In this document: positions 32,292 through 41,372 of the stretch, piece by piece | Layout: every line of letters starts with the position of its first letter | Numbering within the stretch: the first letter of the stretch is position 1 | From: Fodinibacter sp963763015 | GTDB taxonomy: Bacteria > Actinomycetota > Actinomycetes > Actinomycetales > Dermatophilaceae | DNA: 64,000 bases | Direction: 5' to 3' | Assembly (NCBI GenBank): GCA_963763015.1 | Contig: CAVXML010000007.1 | Coordinates: 434,001 to 498,000, forward strand | Program-made: the position numbers and the translations under genes | The notes under the pieces: generated by a model | The model's database searches: none | The model's input: only the letters and a program-made list of their open reading frames with translations | What the model was told of the DNA's origin: nothing

Positions 32292-34151
32292 ATGTGCGGA
32301 ATCGTCGGCTACGTGGGCCGGACCATGGACGACACGGCCCTGGAGGTCGTGATGGAGGGCCTCACCAGGCTCGAGTACCGCGGCTACGACTCGGCAGGAG
32401 TGGCCCTGGTGACCGAGGACGGCCTCGTCGGGGCGAAGCGGTCGGGCAAGCTGGAGAACCTGCGCTCCGCCCTGGCGTCCGCGCCGCTCGCGGGGGCGCG
32501 CACCGCGATCGGGCACACCCGCTGGGCGACGCACGGTGGGCCCACGGACGGCAACGCGCACCCGCACCTCGGCGGGCAGGGGGACCGCCTGGCGCTCATC
32601 CACAACGGCATCATCGAGAACTTCCACGCCCTCAAGAAGGAGCTCCAGGCAGAGGGCGCCGAGTTCCACTCCGAGACGGACACCGAAGTGGCCGCCAAGC
32701 TGGTCGGGCGCGAGTACGACCGCCTCGGTGATCTCACCAAGGCCATGCAGGTGGTCGTCAACCGGCTCGAGGGGGCCTTCACGCTGCTCGCGGTGCACGC
32801 CGACAGCCCCGGGGTGGTGGTGGGTGCGCGGCGCAACAGCCCGCTCGTCGTCGGCCTCGGGGAGGGTGAGAACTTCCTGGGCAGCGACGTCGCCGCGTTC
32901 ATCGGCCACACCCGGCGCGCCGTCGAGCTCGGCCAGGACCAGATCGTCACGATCACCCCGGACGGCTTCGAGGTGATCGGCTTCGACGGTGCCGCCGCCG
33001 AGGGCAAGGCCTACGAGGTCACCTGGGACGCCGCCGCCGCCGAGAAGGGCGGCTACCCCACGTTCATGGAGAAGGAGATCCACGACCAGCCGCACGCGGT
33101 CGCCGACACCCTGCTCGGCCGCACCGACGACTCGGGCCGGCTCGTGCTCGACGAGGTGCGCATCGGCGAGGACCAGCTGCGCGCGGTCGACCGCATCACG
33201 ATCGTCGCCTGCGGCACGGCGGCCTACGCCGGCATGGTCGCCAAGTACGCCATCGAGCACTGGACGAGGATCCCGGTGGAGGTCAGCCTCGCCCACGAGT
33301 TCCGCTACTGCGACCCGATCGTCGACGGCACCACCCTCGTCGTGTCCATCAGCCAGTCCGGCGAGACGATGGACACGCTGATGGCCGTCAAGCACGCCAG
33401 CGAGCTCGGCGCGATGACCCTGTCGGTCTGCAACACCCACGGCTCGACCATCCCCCGCGAGTCGGATGCCGTGCTCTACACCCATGCCGGCCCCGAGATC
33501 GCCGTCGCGTCGACCAAGGCGTTCCTCGCCCAGATCACCGCCTGCTACATCCTCGGGCTGTACCTCGCCCAGCTGCGCGGTGACACCTACGCCGACGACG
33601 CGAAGTCGGTCATGGCCGAGCTGCAGGGCATCCCGGCGAAGATCGACGACCTGCTCGGCCGAATGGACCGGGTCGTGGAGATGGCGAACTTCATGGCGGA
33701 CACCCGGTCGGTGCTCTTCCTCGGGCGCAACGTCGGCTACCCCGTGGCGATGGAGGGCGCGCTCAAGCTCAAGGAGCTGGCGTACATCCACGCCGAGGGC
33801 TTCGCTGCCGGGGAGCTCAAGCACGGCCCCATCGCACTCATCGACGCGGGCCAGCCCGTGTTCATCGTCGTACCCAGCCCGGACAGCCCGCACGGCTTGC
33901 ACAAGAAGGTTGTCTCGAACATCCAGGAGATCCGCGCGCGGGGGGCCCGCACCATCGTCATCGCGCACGACGGCGACGAGGACGTCACGCCCTACGCCAA
34001 CGAGGTCGTCCGGATCCCGCGGTGCTCGCCGCTGCTCGCGCCGCTGCTCGCCGTGGTGCCGCTGCAGGTGTTCGCCCTGCACCTGTCCACGGCCAAGGGC
34101 CTGGACGTCGACCAGCCGCGGAACCTGGCGAAGTCGGTGACGGTCGAGTGA
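32292..34151 (+). CDS. glmS: glutamine-fructose-6-phosphate aminotransferase (isomerizing)
   Basis: 619 residues. MCGIVGYVG exposes the Cys2 nucleophile of the glutaminase domain (about 1-240), with GHTRWATHG; two SIS isomerase domains follow (about 295-430 and 465-600), with EKEIHDQP preceding them and a C-terminal PRNLAKSVTVE. It makes glucosamine 6-phosphate for peptidoglycan and, in actinobacteria, mycothiol. A leaderless -10 is upstream; acpS begins 65 bases later. Confidence 0.96.
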   Translation: MCGIVGYVGRTMDDTALEVVMEGLTRLEYRGYDSAGVALVTEDGLVGAKRSGKLENLRSALASAPLAGARTAIGHTRWATHGGPTDGNAHPHLGGQGDRLALIHNGIIENFHALKKELQAEGAEFHSETDTEVAAKLVGREYDRLGDLTKAMQVVVNRLEGAFTLLAVHADSPGVVVGARRNSPLVVGLGEGENFLGSDVAAFIGHTRRAVELGQDQIVTITPDGFEVIGFDGAAAEGKAYEVTWDAAAAEKGGYPTFMEKEIHDQPHAVADTLLGRTDDSGRLVLDEVRIGEDQLRAVDRITIVACGTAAYAGMVAKYAIEHWTRIPVEVSLAHEFRYCDPIVDGTTLVVSISQSGETMDTLMAVKHASELGAMTLSVCNTHGSTIPRESDAVLYTHAGPEIAVASTKAFLAQITACYILGLYLAQLRGDTYADDAKSVMAELQGIPAKIDDLLGRMDRVVEMANFMADTRSVLFLGRNVGYPVAMEGALKLKELAYIHAEGFAAGELKHGPIALIDAGQPVFIVVPSPDSPHGLHKKVVSNIQEIRARGARTIVIAHDGDEDVTPYANEVVRIPRCSPLLAPLLAVVPLQVFALHLSTAKGLDVDQPRNLAKSVTVE

Positions 34152-34216
34152 CCGGCGCGCCCGGCCGCCGGGTCACTCCCGCGACGAGCGATTCCGTCGG
34201 GTGACGTGGTGACGTC

Positions 34217-34615
34217 GTGATCGTGGGTGTCGGCATCGACGTCGTCGACGTCGATCGGTTCGGCTCGACGCTCGAGCGCACGCCGGCGCTCCTCGAGCGG
34301 CTGTTCACCCCCGCCGAGCGGGCGATGGCGCTGAACAGCCGGGCCGCCCGGTTCGCCGCCAAGGAGGCCCTCGCGAAGGCGCTCGGCGCACCCTCGGGCA
34401 TGCTCTGGCAGGACGCCGAGGTCCACCGCGGCCCCGACGGTCGCCCTCACTTCGAGGTCCGCGGCACCGTGGCCGCGGCCGTCGACGCCCTCGGCATCAC
34501 CGCCATCCACGTGTCGCTCTCGCACGACGCAGGAATCGCCTCGGCCGTCGTCCTGGCCGAGGCCGGGGAGCCCGCCGACCCACCGCGGCCCGACCCGCGA
34601 GGCGTGGCTCCGTGA
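34217..34615 (+). CDS. acpS: holo-[acyl-carrier-protein] synthase
   Basis: 132 residues. The start IVGVGIDVVDVDRF contains the magnesium-binding Asp, and RFAAKEALAKALG holds the conserved Glu/Lys of the CoA site; IHVSLSHDAGIASAVVLAE is the C-terminal motif. It transfers 4'-phosphopantetheine from CoA to carrier proteins. The last 18 residues are a Pro-rich extension. The stop overlaps the next gene by GTGA. Confidence 0.94.
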   Translation: MIVGVGIDVVDVDRFGSTLERTPALLERLFTPAERAMALNSRAARFAAKEALAKALGAPSGMLWQDAEVHRGPDGRPHFEVRGTVAAAVDALGITAIHVSLSHDAGIASAVVLAEAGEPADPPRPDPRGVAP

Positions 34616-36114
34616 TCGAGGCGTGGTCGACGCGGGCGGTCTACGCCGCCGAGGCGTTGCTCATGGAGACCCTCGAGGACGGTGCCCTCATGGCCCGTGC
34701 GGTCGAGGGACTGGCCGGTGTCGCCGCTGCCCGGCTCGAGGAGCGCCACGGCACCGCCGTGGCCGCACTGGTGGGGCCGGGCAACAACGGTGCCGACGCC
34801 CTCTTCGCCGTCGCCCGCCTCGCGGAGGCCGGGTGGAACGCCGTCGCAGTGCACCACGAGACGGTCCACGAGCAAGCCAGGGCCGCCGCCGTGGCGGCCG
34901 GTGTCGTGCTCACCACCGACCCGTCGGTGCTGCGCGAAGCAGACGTCGTGCTCGACGGCATCCTCGGGATCGGGGCACGGCCCGGGCTGCCGCAGTGGGC
35001 GAGGGAGTGGCTGGGCGCGGTGCCCGAGACAGCCCACCTGGTCGCGGTGGACCTGCCCTCCGGCCAGGACCCGATGGGCGGCGCGATCGACCCCGAGGGC
35101 GTCTTCGCCGACGAGACGGTGACCTTCTCGGTCGCCAAGCCGGTGCACCTCCTTCCCCCCACGGAGCAGGCGTGCGGCCTGCTGACGGTCGTCGACATCG
35201 GGATCAGGCCGACGGAGGAGCCGGTCGTGCGTCGTCTCGACCACGACGACGTGGCACAGCGGTGGCCCCGGCCGACCGCCTCCGACGACAAGTACTCGCG
35301 CGGCGTGCTGGGGGTCGTCGCCGGCGGCGAGTCGTACCCCGGAGCGGCCGTCCTCACCGTCACCGCCGCGGTGGAGGCCGGGGTGGGGATGGTGCGGTAC
35401 GTCGGGACGCCGACACCGACGCACCTGGTGGCGGGCGCCGTGCCAGAGGCGGTGCACGGCCCGGGGCGGGTCCAGGCCTGGGTGGTGGGGCCCGGTCTCG
35501 ACGCGGGCTCGCAGGGGGAGCAGGCGCACGCTCAGCTCGAGGTCGCCCGGGAGGCCCTGCGGGGGCTGGAGCCGGTGGTGCTGGATGCCGGTGGGCTCGA
35601 CCTGCTGGACGATGCCCTGCTCACCGCGCGTCGCGACGCCGTGACGCTGCTGACGCCGCATGCCGGCGAGTGCGCCCGGCTGCTCACCCGCCTCGAAGGC
35701 GTACCTCCATCGACCAATAGGTCAGTCGGGGTACAGGGGGAGGTGACCCGAGCGCAGGTCGAGGCCGCCCCGCTCGAGCACGCGCGGGCGCTCGCCCGCC
35801 GGACCGGGTCGACCGTGCTGCTCAAGGGCTCGACGACCCTCGTCGTCGGCCCGGGCGACCAGGCCACGGCGTTCTCGCAGGCGGACGCCCCGGCCTGGCT
35901 CGCGACTGCCGGGGCCGGCGACGTCCTGGCGGGCGTGGCCGGCACCCTCCTGGCCGCAGGCCTCCCGGCCGACGAGGCGGGCGCGCTCGCCGCCCTGGTG
36001 CACGGTGTCGCGGCCGACCGGGCCAACCCGGGGGGACCGGTGCGGGCGCTGGCCGTGGCGCACGGCATCCCCACGGCGGTGGCCCACCTGCTGGGCCGCG
36101 GTACCGCGTCCTAG
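34612..36114 (+). CDS. nnr: bifunctional NAD(P)H-hydrate epimerase / ADP-dependent dehydratase
   Basis: 500 residues. The N-terminal YjeF epimerase domain (about 1-215) has LVGPGNNGADALFAVARLA and VDLPSGQDP; the C-terminal ribokinase-like dehydratase domain (about 225-500) has KYSRGVLGVVAGGESYPGAA and LATAGAGDVLAGVAG. Together they repair damaged NAD(P)HX. At about residues 363-380 there is an unusual segment (PPSTNRSVGVQGEVTR) of lower GC where family members are usually short. GTG 34612 overlaps acpS. Confidence 0.93.
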   Translation: MIEAWSTRAVYAAEALLMETLEDGALMARAVEGLAGVAAARLEERHGTAVAALVGPGNNGADALFAVARLAEAGWNAVAVHHETVHEQARAAAVAAGVVLTTDPSVLREADVVLDGILGIGARPGLPQWAREWLGAVPETAHLVAVDLPSGQDPMGGAIDPEGVFADETVTFSVAKPVHLLPPTEQACGLLTVVDIGIRPTEEPVVRRLDHDDVAQRWPRPTASDDKYSRGVLGVVAGGESYPGAAVLTVTAAVEAGVGMVRYVGTPTPTHLVAGAVPEAVHGPGRVQAWVVGPGLDAGSQGEQAHAQLEVAREALRGLEPVVLDAGGLDLLDDALLTARRDAVTLLTPHAGECARLLTRLEGVPPSTNRSVGVQGEVTRAQVEAAPLEHARALARRTGSTVLLKGSTTLVVGPGDQATAFSQADAPAWLATAGAGDVLAGVAGTLLAAGLPADEAGALAALVHGVAADRANPGGPVRALAVAHGIPTAVAHLLGRGTAS

Positions 36115-36127
36115 ACTCGGAGGCCGC

Positions 36128-37297
36128 ATGACCACCTCGGCCCCCGTCCCCGTCCCCGCGCGCGCGGGCGCCTCCGCGTGCGTGACCGTCGACCTCGACG
36201 CGATCGCCGACAACGTCGCCGAGCTGGTGCGCCGGGCCGCCCCGGCGCAGGTGATGGCCGTGGTCAAGGCCGACGGGTACGGCCACGGTCTGGAGGCGTC
36301 GGCGCGGGCGTCGCTGGCGGGCGGCGCCACCTGGCTCGGCGTCGCGCAGCTCGACGAGGCGCTCAGGCTGCGTGCGGCCGGGGTGACGGCGCCGGTGCTC
36401 ACCTGGCTGTTCCCCCCGGGCGCCGACGTCGCGGCCGCCCTCGAGGCTGACATCGAGGTGACGGTCGGGAGCCCGTGGACCCTCGCCGCCGTCGTCGCGG
36501 CCGCGCGCGAGTCCGGGCGGACGGCTCGGGTGCAGGTGAAGGTCGACACCGGACTCGGGCGCGGCGGCATCCTCACCGACTGGTCCGACATGGTGCCTGA
36601 GATCGCGCGCGCCCAGGCGGAGGGCTCGGTGCGGGTGACCGGGGTGTGGTCGCACCTCGCGTGGGCGGATGCGCCGCAGCACCCGACCGTGCGGGCCCAG
36701 CAGGACCGGTTCGTCCAGGCCTGTGCGGAGCTCGAACGAGCCGGCGTGCGCCCGCCGCTCCGGCACCTCGCCAACTCGGCCGCCACGCTCACGAACCCGT
36801 CGGCGCACTTCGACCTCGTGCGGCCCGGGCTTGCCGTCTACGGGCTGTCACCGGTCCCCGACCTCGGGGACCCGGCCCACTTCGGGCTGCGCGAGGCGAT
36901 GCGGGTGACCGCGCGGCTGTCGATCGTGAAGCGGGCACCCGCCGGCCAGGGCGTGAGCTACGGCCACGAGCACGTCACCGACCGTGACACCGTGCTGGGC
37001 CTGGTGCCGATGGGCTACGCCGACGGTGTGCCGCGCTCGGCCGGCAACCGGGGGCCGGTGCTCGTCGGGGGCGAGCGGTCGACGGTCGCCGGGCGGGTGT
37101 GCATGGACCAGTTCGTCCTCGACCTCGGACCGGACTTCGCCGGAGCCGCGGGCGACGAGGTCGTTCTCCTCGGTCGCGGCGCCGACGGGGAGCCGACGGC
37201 CCAGGACTGGGCCGAGGCGGCCGGCACCATCAACTACGAGATCGTGACCCGGATGGCGCCACACCTTCCGCGGGTACCGGTCGGGGGTCGGAGCTGA
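36128..37297 (+). CDS. alr: alanine racemase
   Basis: 389 residues. The PLP Lys lies in VMAVVKADGYGHGLEASA (about 41-58); the second catalytic residue, Tyr, is in GVSYGHEHVTDRDTV, and CMDQFVLDLG is the C-terminal beta-domain motif. It supplies D-alanine for peptidoglycan. ATG 36128 lies 13 bases after nnr with CGGAGG upstream. The stop overlaps the next ATG by one base (TGATG). Order alr-tsaE-tsaB-rimI-tsaD matches Rv3423c-Rv3419c. Confidence 0.96.
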   Translation: MTTSAPVPVPARAGASACVTVDLDAIADNVAELVRRAAPAQVMAVVKADGYGHGLEASARASLAGGATWLGVAQLDEALRLRAAGVTAPVLTWLFPPGADVAAALEADIEVTVGSPWTLAAVVAAARESGRTARVQVKVDTGLGRGGILTDWSDMVPEIARAQAEGSVRVTGVWSHLAWADAPQHPTVRAQQDRFVQACAELERAGVRPPLRHLANSAATLTNPSAHFDLVRPGLAVYGLSPVPDLGDPAHFGLREAMRVTARLSIVKRAPAGQGVSYGHEHVTDRDTVLGLVPMGYADGVPRSAGNRGPVLVGGERSTVAGRVCMDQFVLDLGPDFAGAAGDEVVLLGRGADGEPTAQDWAEAAGTINYEIVTRMAPHLPRVPVGGRS

Positions 37298-38460
37298 TGC
37301 CGCCTCGCGCCACGCGGCCCTTCGGTGTGGCCGCCAGCGCCGTTGGGGAGCGGATCACGGCCGCCCGTGCGGGGTTCCGTTCCGTCGACGCCCCCGACGG
37401 GTGGGCGCACACCCCGTCCGAGTCGCTCGTGGTCTCCAGCGAGGACGGCGTGGCTCTGCACGTGGAGATCGACGCCCCGGCCCCCTCGAGCAGGGCGCGG
37501 GCGCACCTCGCCGGTCGGCCACCCACCGTGGTCCTGGTGCACGGCTTCGCCCTGACGATGCAGTCGTGGGTGCTGCAGCGCCGTGCCCTGGTCCACCACG
37601 GCTTCCGCGTCGTGGCGTACGACCAGCGAGGGCACGGCCGGTCGGGCCGGCCGGACCTCGACCGGTGCACCGTGGCCCAGCTGGGCCGGGACCTCGCCGC
37701 AGTGATCGACGCGACCTGCCCGAGCGGCCCGGTGGTGCTGGTCGGCCACTCGATGGGCGCGATGAGCGTCATGTCGTACGCCGGCCAGCACCCCGAGGTG
37801 GTGCGCGACCGGGTGCTCGCCGCCGCACTCGTCTCCACGAGCTCCGGTGGGGCCGCCATGACCGAGATGGGTCTGGGGCCCGCGGTGGGGAAGCTCGTCG
37901 GAGCCCTGGGGCCCGGGGTGCTGACGCGGCTGTCCCACCATTCCGGGCCCATCGGGCTGGTGCGCAGGATGGGGCGTGGGCTGCAGAACGCGGTCGTCGA
38001 GCGGTGGGCTTTCGACTCACCGGTGAGCGCCGATCTCGTCGACCTCGTGGCGACGATGATCTTCGAGACGCCCTTCGACGTCATGGCCGCGTTCCTGCCG
38101 GACATCGACGCCCTGGACGTCAACGAGGACCTCGCCCCGCTGACCGGGGTCGAGACCCTCGTCATGAACGGGGCCGGGGACCTCGTCACGCCGCCGTCGC
38201 ACAGCGTGGAGATCGTGCGCCGGATCCCCGGAGCGGAGCACGTGGTCGTCGAGGATGCCGGTCACATCCTCATGCTCGAGCACCCGCAGCTCGTCACCCA
38301 GCAGCTGCTCATGCTCATCGCCCGAGCGCAGCGGGCGGTCGCCGAGGGTGTGCCGGTGAGCAGCAAGCCGCGCGTGCGCCGCACCATCCAGGACATCTCG
38401 AAGAAGCGTCGCCTCGCCCGCGCCCGGGCCGCGAGGACCCGGCGGGGGGCCGCTTCGTGA
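37297..38460 (+). CDS. alpha/beta hydrolase
   Basis: 387 residues. The oxyanion strand VVLVHGFALTMQSW (about 80), DQRGHGRSGRPD, the nucleophile elbow VGHSMGAMS (Ser about 152) and the late VEDAGHILMLEHP with catalytic His are all in order. The N-terminal 55 residues and a Lys/Arg-rich C-terminal 40 residues extend beyond the core and may bind membrane or nucleic acid. Inserted between alr and tsaE; substrate unknown, esterase or lipase-like. One-base overlap with alr. Confidence 0.88.
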   Translation: MPPRATRPFGVAASAVGERITAARAGFRSVDAPDGWAHTPSESLVVSSEDGVALHVEIDAPAPSSRARAHLAGRPPTVVLVHGFALTMQSWVLQRRALVHHGFRVVAYDQRGHGRSGRPDLDRCTVAQLGRDLAAVIDATCPSGPVVLVGHSMGAMSVMSYAGQHPEVVRDRVLAAALVSTSSGGAAMTEMGLGPAVGKLVGALGPGVLTRLSHHSGPIGLVRRMGRGLQNAVVERWAFDSPVSADLVDLVATMIFETPFDVMAAFLPDIDALDVNEDLAPLTGVETLVMNGAGDLVTPPSHSVEIVRRIPGAEHVVVEDAGHILMLEHPQLVTQQLLMLIARAQRAVAEGVPVSSKPRVRRTIQDISKKRRLARARAARTRRGAAS

Positions 38461-38479
38461 CGGCTCCCGGGGCGGCTCG

Positions 38480-38980
38480 GTGAGCGGCCGGCACGTGGTC
38501 CTGCCTGCGGTGGAGGACACCGTGGCGCTCGGCCGCGTGCTCGGGGGGATGCTGCGAGCCGGGGACCTCGTGGTGCTGACCGGCGGCCTCGGCGCGGGGA
38601 AGACCACCTTGGCCCGCGGGATCGGCGAGGGCCTCGGGGTCCGCGGCCCGATCACCTCGCCGACCTTCGTCATCGCGCGCGTGCACCCCTCCACCGTGGG
38701 GGGCCCGGCCCTGGTGCACGTCGACGCCTACCGCCTGTCGAGTGCCCTGGAGCTCGACGACCTCGACCTCGACACCTCCGTGGAGGAGAGCGTCACGGTG
38801 GTGGAGTGGGGTCACGGCGTCGCCGAGGACCTCAGCGAGGACCGGCTCGAGGTGGTCCTGGGGGTCGACCCGACCACCGAGGCGCGCACCGCCACCGTGA
38901 CCGGCATGGGTGGGCGGTGGCGCGGGGAGCACCACGACGGCTCGCCACCGCTCGCGGTGCTCCGTGGTGAGCCGTGCTGA
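38480..38980 (+). CDS. tsaE: tRNA t6A biosynthesis ATPase TsaE
   Basis: 166 residues. Walker A TGGLGAGKTTLARGIGEGLG (about 34-53), followed by SPTFVIARVH and the VHVDAYRL acidic strand, then VVEWGHGV. TsaE cycles the TsaB-TsaD complex during threonylcarbamoyl-adenosine formation at tRNA position 37. GTG 38480 is 19 bases after the hydrolase. It overlaps tsaB by seven bases. Confidence 0.93.
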   Translation: MSGRHVVLPAVEDTVALGRVLGGMLRAGDLVVLTGGLGAGKTTLARGIGEGLGVRGPITSPTFVIARVHPSTVGGPALVHVDAYRLSSALELDDLDLDTSVEESVTVVEWGHGVAEDLSEDRLEVVLGVDPTTEARTATVTGMGGRWRGEHHDGSPPLAVLRGEPC

Positions 38981-39681
38981 TCCTGGGTATCGACACCGCC
39001 ACCTCCGCGATCGCGGTGGGGCTGAGCGACGGTGAGCGGACGGCATCCGCCCACCGTCTCGACCCTCGGAGACACACCGAGCAGCTGGCGCCCCTGGTGC
39101 GCGACCTCCTCGCGCGCGAGGGGGCGGTGCCCGGGGCTCTCACCGCGATCGCCGTCGGAACCGGGCCGGGGCCCTTCACCGGGCTGCGCGTCGGCATGGT
39201 CACCGCCCTGACGATGGGCCACGCCCTCGGTGTCCCGGTGCACGGCATCTGCTCGCTCGACGTGCTCGCGCACCAGGCGCTGTGCGCCGGCTGCGCACAT
39301 GGGGGCTCGGAACACCGCGTCAGTGCCGGGGACGAGGTGCTGGTCGCGACCGACGCGAGGCGCAAGGAGGTCTACTGGGCGCACTACCGGGTGGGGGTCG
39401 GGCCCGACGGCGTCACGGCCCCGGTGCGCCTGGCCGGCCCGGCCGTCGAGCGACCTGCGGACCTGCCCGACGAGCTGCTCCGGATGCCGACCGCCGGCCG
39501 CGGGCCGGGCCTCTTCCCCGACCTCTTCCCGAACGCCGTCGGGCCGCTCGACGTCGACGCGGGTGTGCTCGCCGGACTGGCCGCCGACGGGGTTCGCGCC
39601 GGACGTGAGATGCCGGTCGAGCCGCTCTACCTGAGGCGGCCCGACGCGCTGACCAGCGCCGAGCGGGGGGCGCGACGGTGA
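38974..39681 (+). CDS. tsaB: tRNA threonylcarbamoyladenosine complex dimerization subunit TsaB
   Basis: 235 residues of the ASKHA fold. LILGIDTATSAIAVGLSDG at the N-terminus and VGTGPGPFTGLRVGMVTA near residue 62 are diagnostic; VATDARRKEVYWAHY follows. TsaB binds TsaD but is itself inactive. It overlaps tsaE and rimI (GTGA), so t6A genes are translated as a unit. A His/Cys/Gly-rich insertion (ALCAGCAHGGSEH, about 105) is atypical. Confidence 0.93.
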   Translation: MLILGIDTATSAIAVGLSDGERTASAHRLDPRRHTEQLAPLVRDLLAREGAVPGALTAIAVGTGPGPFTGLRVGMVTALTMGHALGVPVHGICSLDVLAHQALCAGCAHGGSEHRVSAGDEVLVATDARRKEVYWAHYRVGVGPDGVTAPVRLAGPAVERPADLPDELLRMPTAGRGPGLFPDLFPNAVGPLDVDAGVLAGLAADGVRAGREMPVEPLYLRRPDALTSAERGARR

Positions 39682-40172
39682 CCCCGGCGCGAGCGGTCGG
39701 GCGGCCCGGCACCCTGCGCGAGGCCCGCTGGACCGACGTCCCGGCACTGGCAGCGCTCGAGGCTGAGCTGTTCCCCGACGACGCGTGGTCCGAGGCGACG
39801 TGGTGGGCTGAGCTGGCCGGCCGTCCCCGTCGGGACTACGTCGTGCTCGAGGACGCCGACGGCGTGTGCGGGTACGCCGGGATCGACCACGGCGGTGGTG
39901 TCTCAGATGTCATGACCGTCGCCGTCGCGTCGCGGGCCCAGGGCCGTGCCCTCGGGAGGGTCCTCGTCGACGAGCTCGAGCGCCGGGCGCGGGGGCGCGG
40001 CGCGGCATCCGTCATTCTCGAGGTGCGGGCCGACAATGGGCCGGCTCGGGCGCTGTACGAGGCCTGCGGCTACGCGGTCCTGACGACCCGGGCGCGGTAC
40101 TACCAGCCCGGCGACGTCGACGCACTCGTGATGCGCAAGCTGCTGGGTGGGACGAGCCGTCATGACGCCTGA
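39678..40172 (+). CDS. rimI: GNAT N-acetyltransferase, RimI type
   Basis: 164 residues. Acetyl-CoA site VASRAQGRALGRVLVDELER, followed by VILEVRADNGPARALYEACG and the C-terminal aromatic YYQPGDVDALVMRK, as in ribosomal-protein alanine acetyltransferases. The location between tsaB and tsaD is conserved in actinobacteria (Rv3420c). GTG 39678 overlaps tsaB by GTGA; its 3' end overlaps tsaD by 11 bases. Confidence 0.9.
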   Translation: MTPARAVGRPGTLREARWTDVPALAALEAELFPDDAWSEATWWAELAGRPRRDYVVLEDADGVCGYAGIDHGGGVSDVMTVAVASRAQGRALGRVLVDELERRARGRGAASVILEVRADNGPARALYEACGYAVLTTRARYYQPGDVDALVMRKLLGGTSRHDA

Positions 40173-41208
40173 CGAGCCCCTGGTGCTCGGCATCGAGACC
40201 TCCTGCGACGAGACCGGTGTCGGGATCGTCCGGGGCGAGACGCTGCTCGTCGACGCGATCGCGAGCAGCGTCGACGAGCACGCGCGCTTCGGCGGCGTGG
40301 TCCCGGAGGTCGCCAGCCGGGCGCACCTCGAGGCGATGGTGCCGACCATCGAGCGGGCCTGCCGCACCGCCGGGGTGGCGCTGCGGGACCTCGACGCGGT
40401 TGCCGTGACGTCAGGGCCCGGGCTCGCCGGGGCACTCATGGTGGGGGTGGCGTCCGCGAAGGCCCTTGCACTCTCCCTCGGGGTGCCGCTCCACGGGGTC
40501 AACCACCTCGCCAGCCACGTCGCGGTGGACATCGTCGAGCACGGGCCGCTGCCCGAACCGACGCTGGCGCTCCTGGTGTCCGGGGGGCACTCCTCGCTCC
40601 TGCTCGTCCCCGACGTGACCGACGACGTGCGTCCGCTGGGGTCGACGATCGACGACGCGGCCGGGGAGGCGTTCGACAAGGTGGCCCGGGTGCTGGGACT
40701 GCCCTTCCCGGGAGGTCCCTACATCGACCGGGCCGCGCGCGAGGGCCAGGTGGTGATCGACTTCCCTCGTGGGCTCAGCAGCGGCCGGGACCTGGAGCGG
40801 CACCGGTTCGACTTCTCGTTCTCGGGGCTGAAGACGGCGGTGTCGCGGTGGGTCGCGGCACGCGAGGCCTCGGGGGAGCCGGTGCCGGTCGAGGACGTGG
40901 CTGCCAGCTTCCAGGAGGCGGTGGTCGACGTGCTCACCCGCAAGGCGGTGCTCGCGTGCCGGCAGCACGGCGTGGAGCACCTCCAGATCGGCGGGGGAGT
41001 CGCCGCCAACTCGCGGCTGCGCGCCATGGCTGCGGAGCGGTGCGCCACGGCCGGCATCGAGCTGCGGGTGCCACGACCGGGGCTGTGCACGGACAACGGC
41101 GCGATGGTGGCCGCCCTGGGGGCCCAGATGGTGCTCAAGGGCCGCCCGGCGTCCGACCTCGCCATCGCGGCCGACTCCTCGCTCCCGGTGACCGTCGTGC
41201 AGTCCTGA
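40162..41208 (+). CDS. tsaD: tRNA N6-adenosine threonylcarbamoyltransferase TsaD
   Basis: 348 residues. VLGIETSCDETGVGIV at the start, the iron-binding HLASH (His-x3-His, about 114-118), LVSGGHSSLLLV and GGGVAANSRLR define the family. It attaches the threonylcarbamoyl group to A37 of ANN-decoding tRNAs. ATG 40162 is favoured over GTG 40147 on family length. It ends the glmS-to-tsaD run of same-strand genes; a palindromic repeat follows 29 bases later. Confidence 0.95.
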   Translation: MTPDEPLVLGIETSCDETGVGIVRGETLLVDAIASSVDEHARFGGVVPEVASRAHLEAMVPTIERACRTAGVALRDLDAVAVTSGPGLAGALMVGVASAKALALSLGVPLHGVNHLASHVAVDIVEHGPLPEPTLALLVSGGHSSLLLVPDVTDDVRPLGSTIDDAAGEAFDKVARVLGLPFPGGPYIDRAAREGQVVIDFPRGLSSGRDLERHRFDFSFSGLKTAVSRWVAAREASGEPVPVEDVAASFQEAVVDVLTRKAVLACRQHGVEHLQIGGGVAANSRLRAMAAERCATAGIELRVPRPGLCTDNGAMVAALGAQMVLKGRPASDLAIAADSSLPVTVVQS

Positions 41209-41237
41209 CCCACCCGACCCACCCGACCTCCCCGTTC

Positions 41238-41318
41238 TCCCCGACTTCGTCTGTCGACGTGCCGCGACACGCCGGTGGAACCGGCGCGCCGCGGCCGTCT
41301 GACAGACGAAGTCGGGGA
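41238..41318. repeat. Palindromic intergenic element, copy 2
   Basis: TCCCCGACTTCGTCTGTC (41238-41255) and its exact complement GACAGACGAAGTCGGGGA (41301-41318) form a perfect 18-bp stem around a 45-base loop containing GTGCCGCGACACGCCG. Same family as 2194-2274 and 42704-42784. It separates convergent tsaD and nagZ. Confidence 0.9.
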
Positions 41319-41372
41319 AGGCGGAAGGGCGTGGCAGTCGGGGTCGGCAGCAGGTGTGACGCGCCCCGGGCA

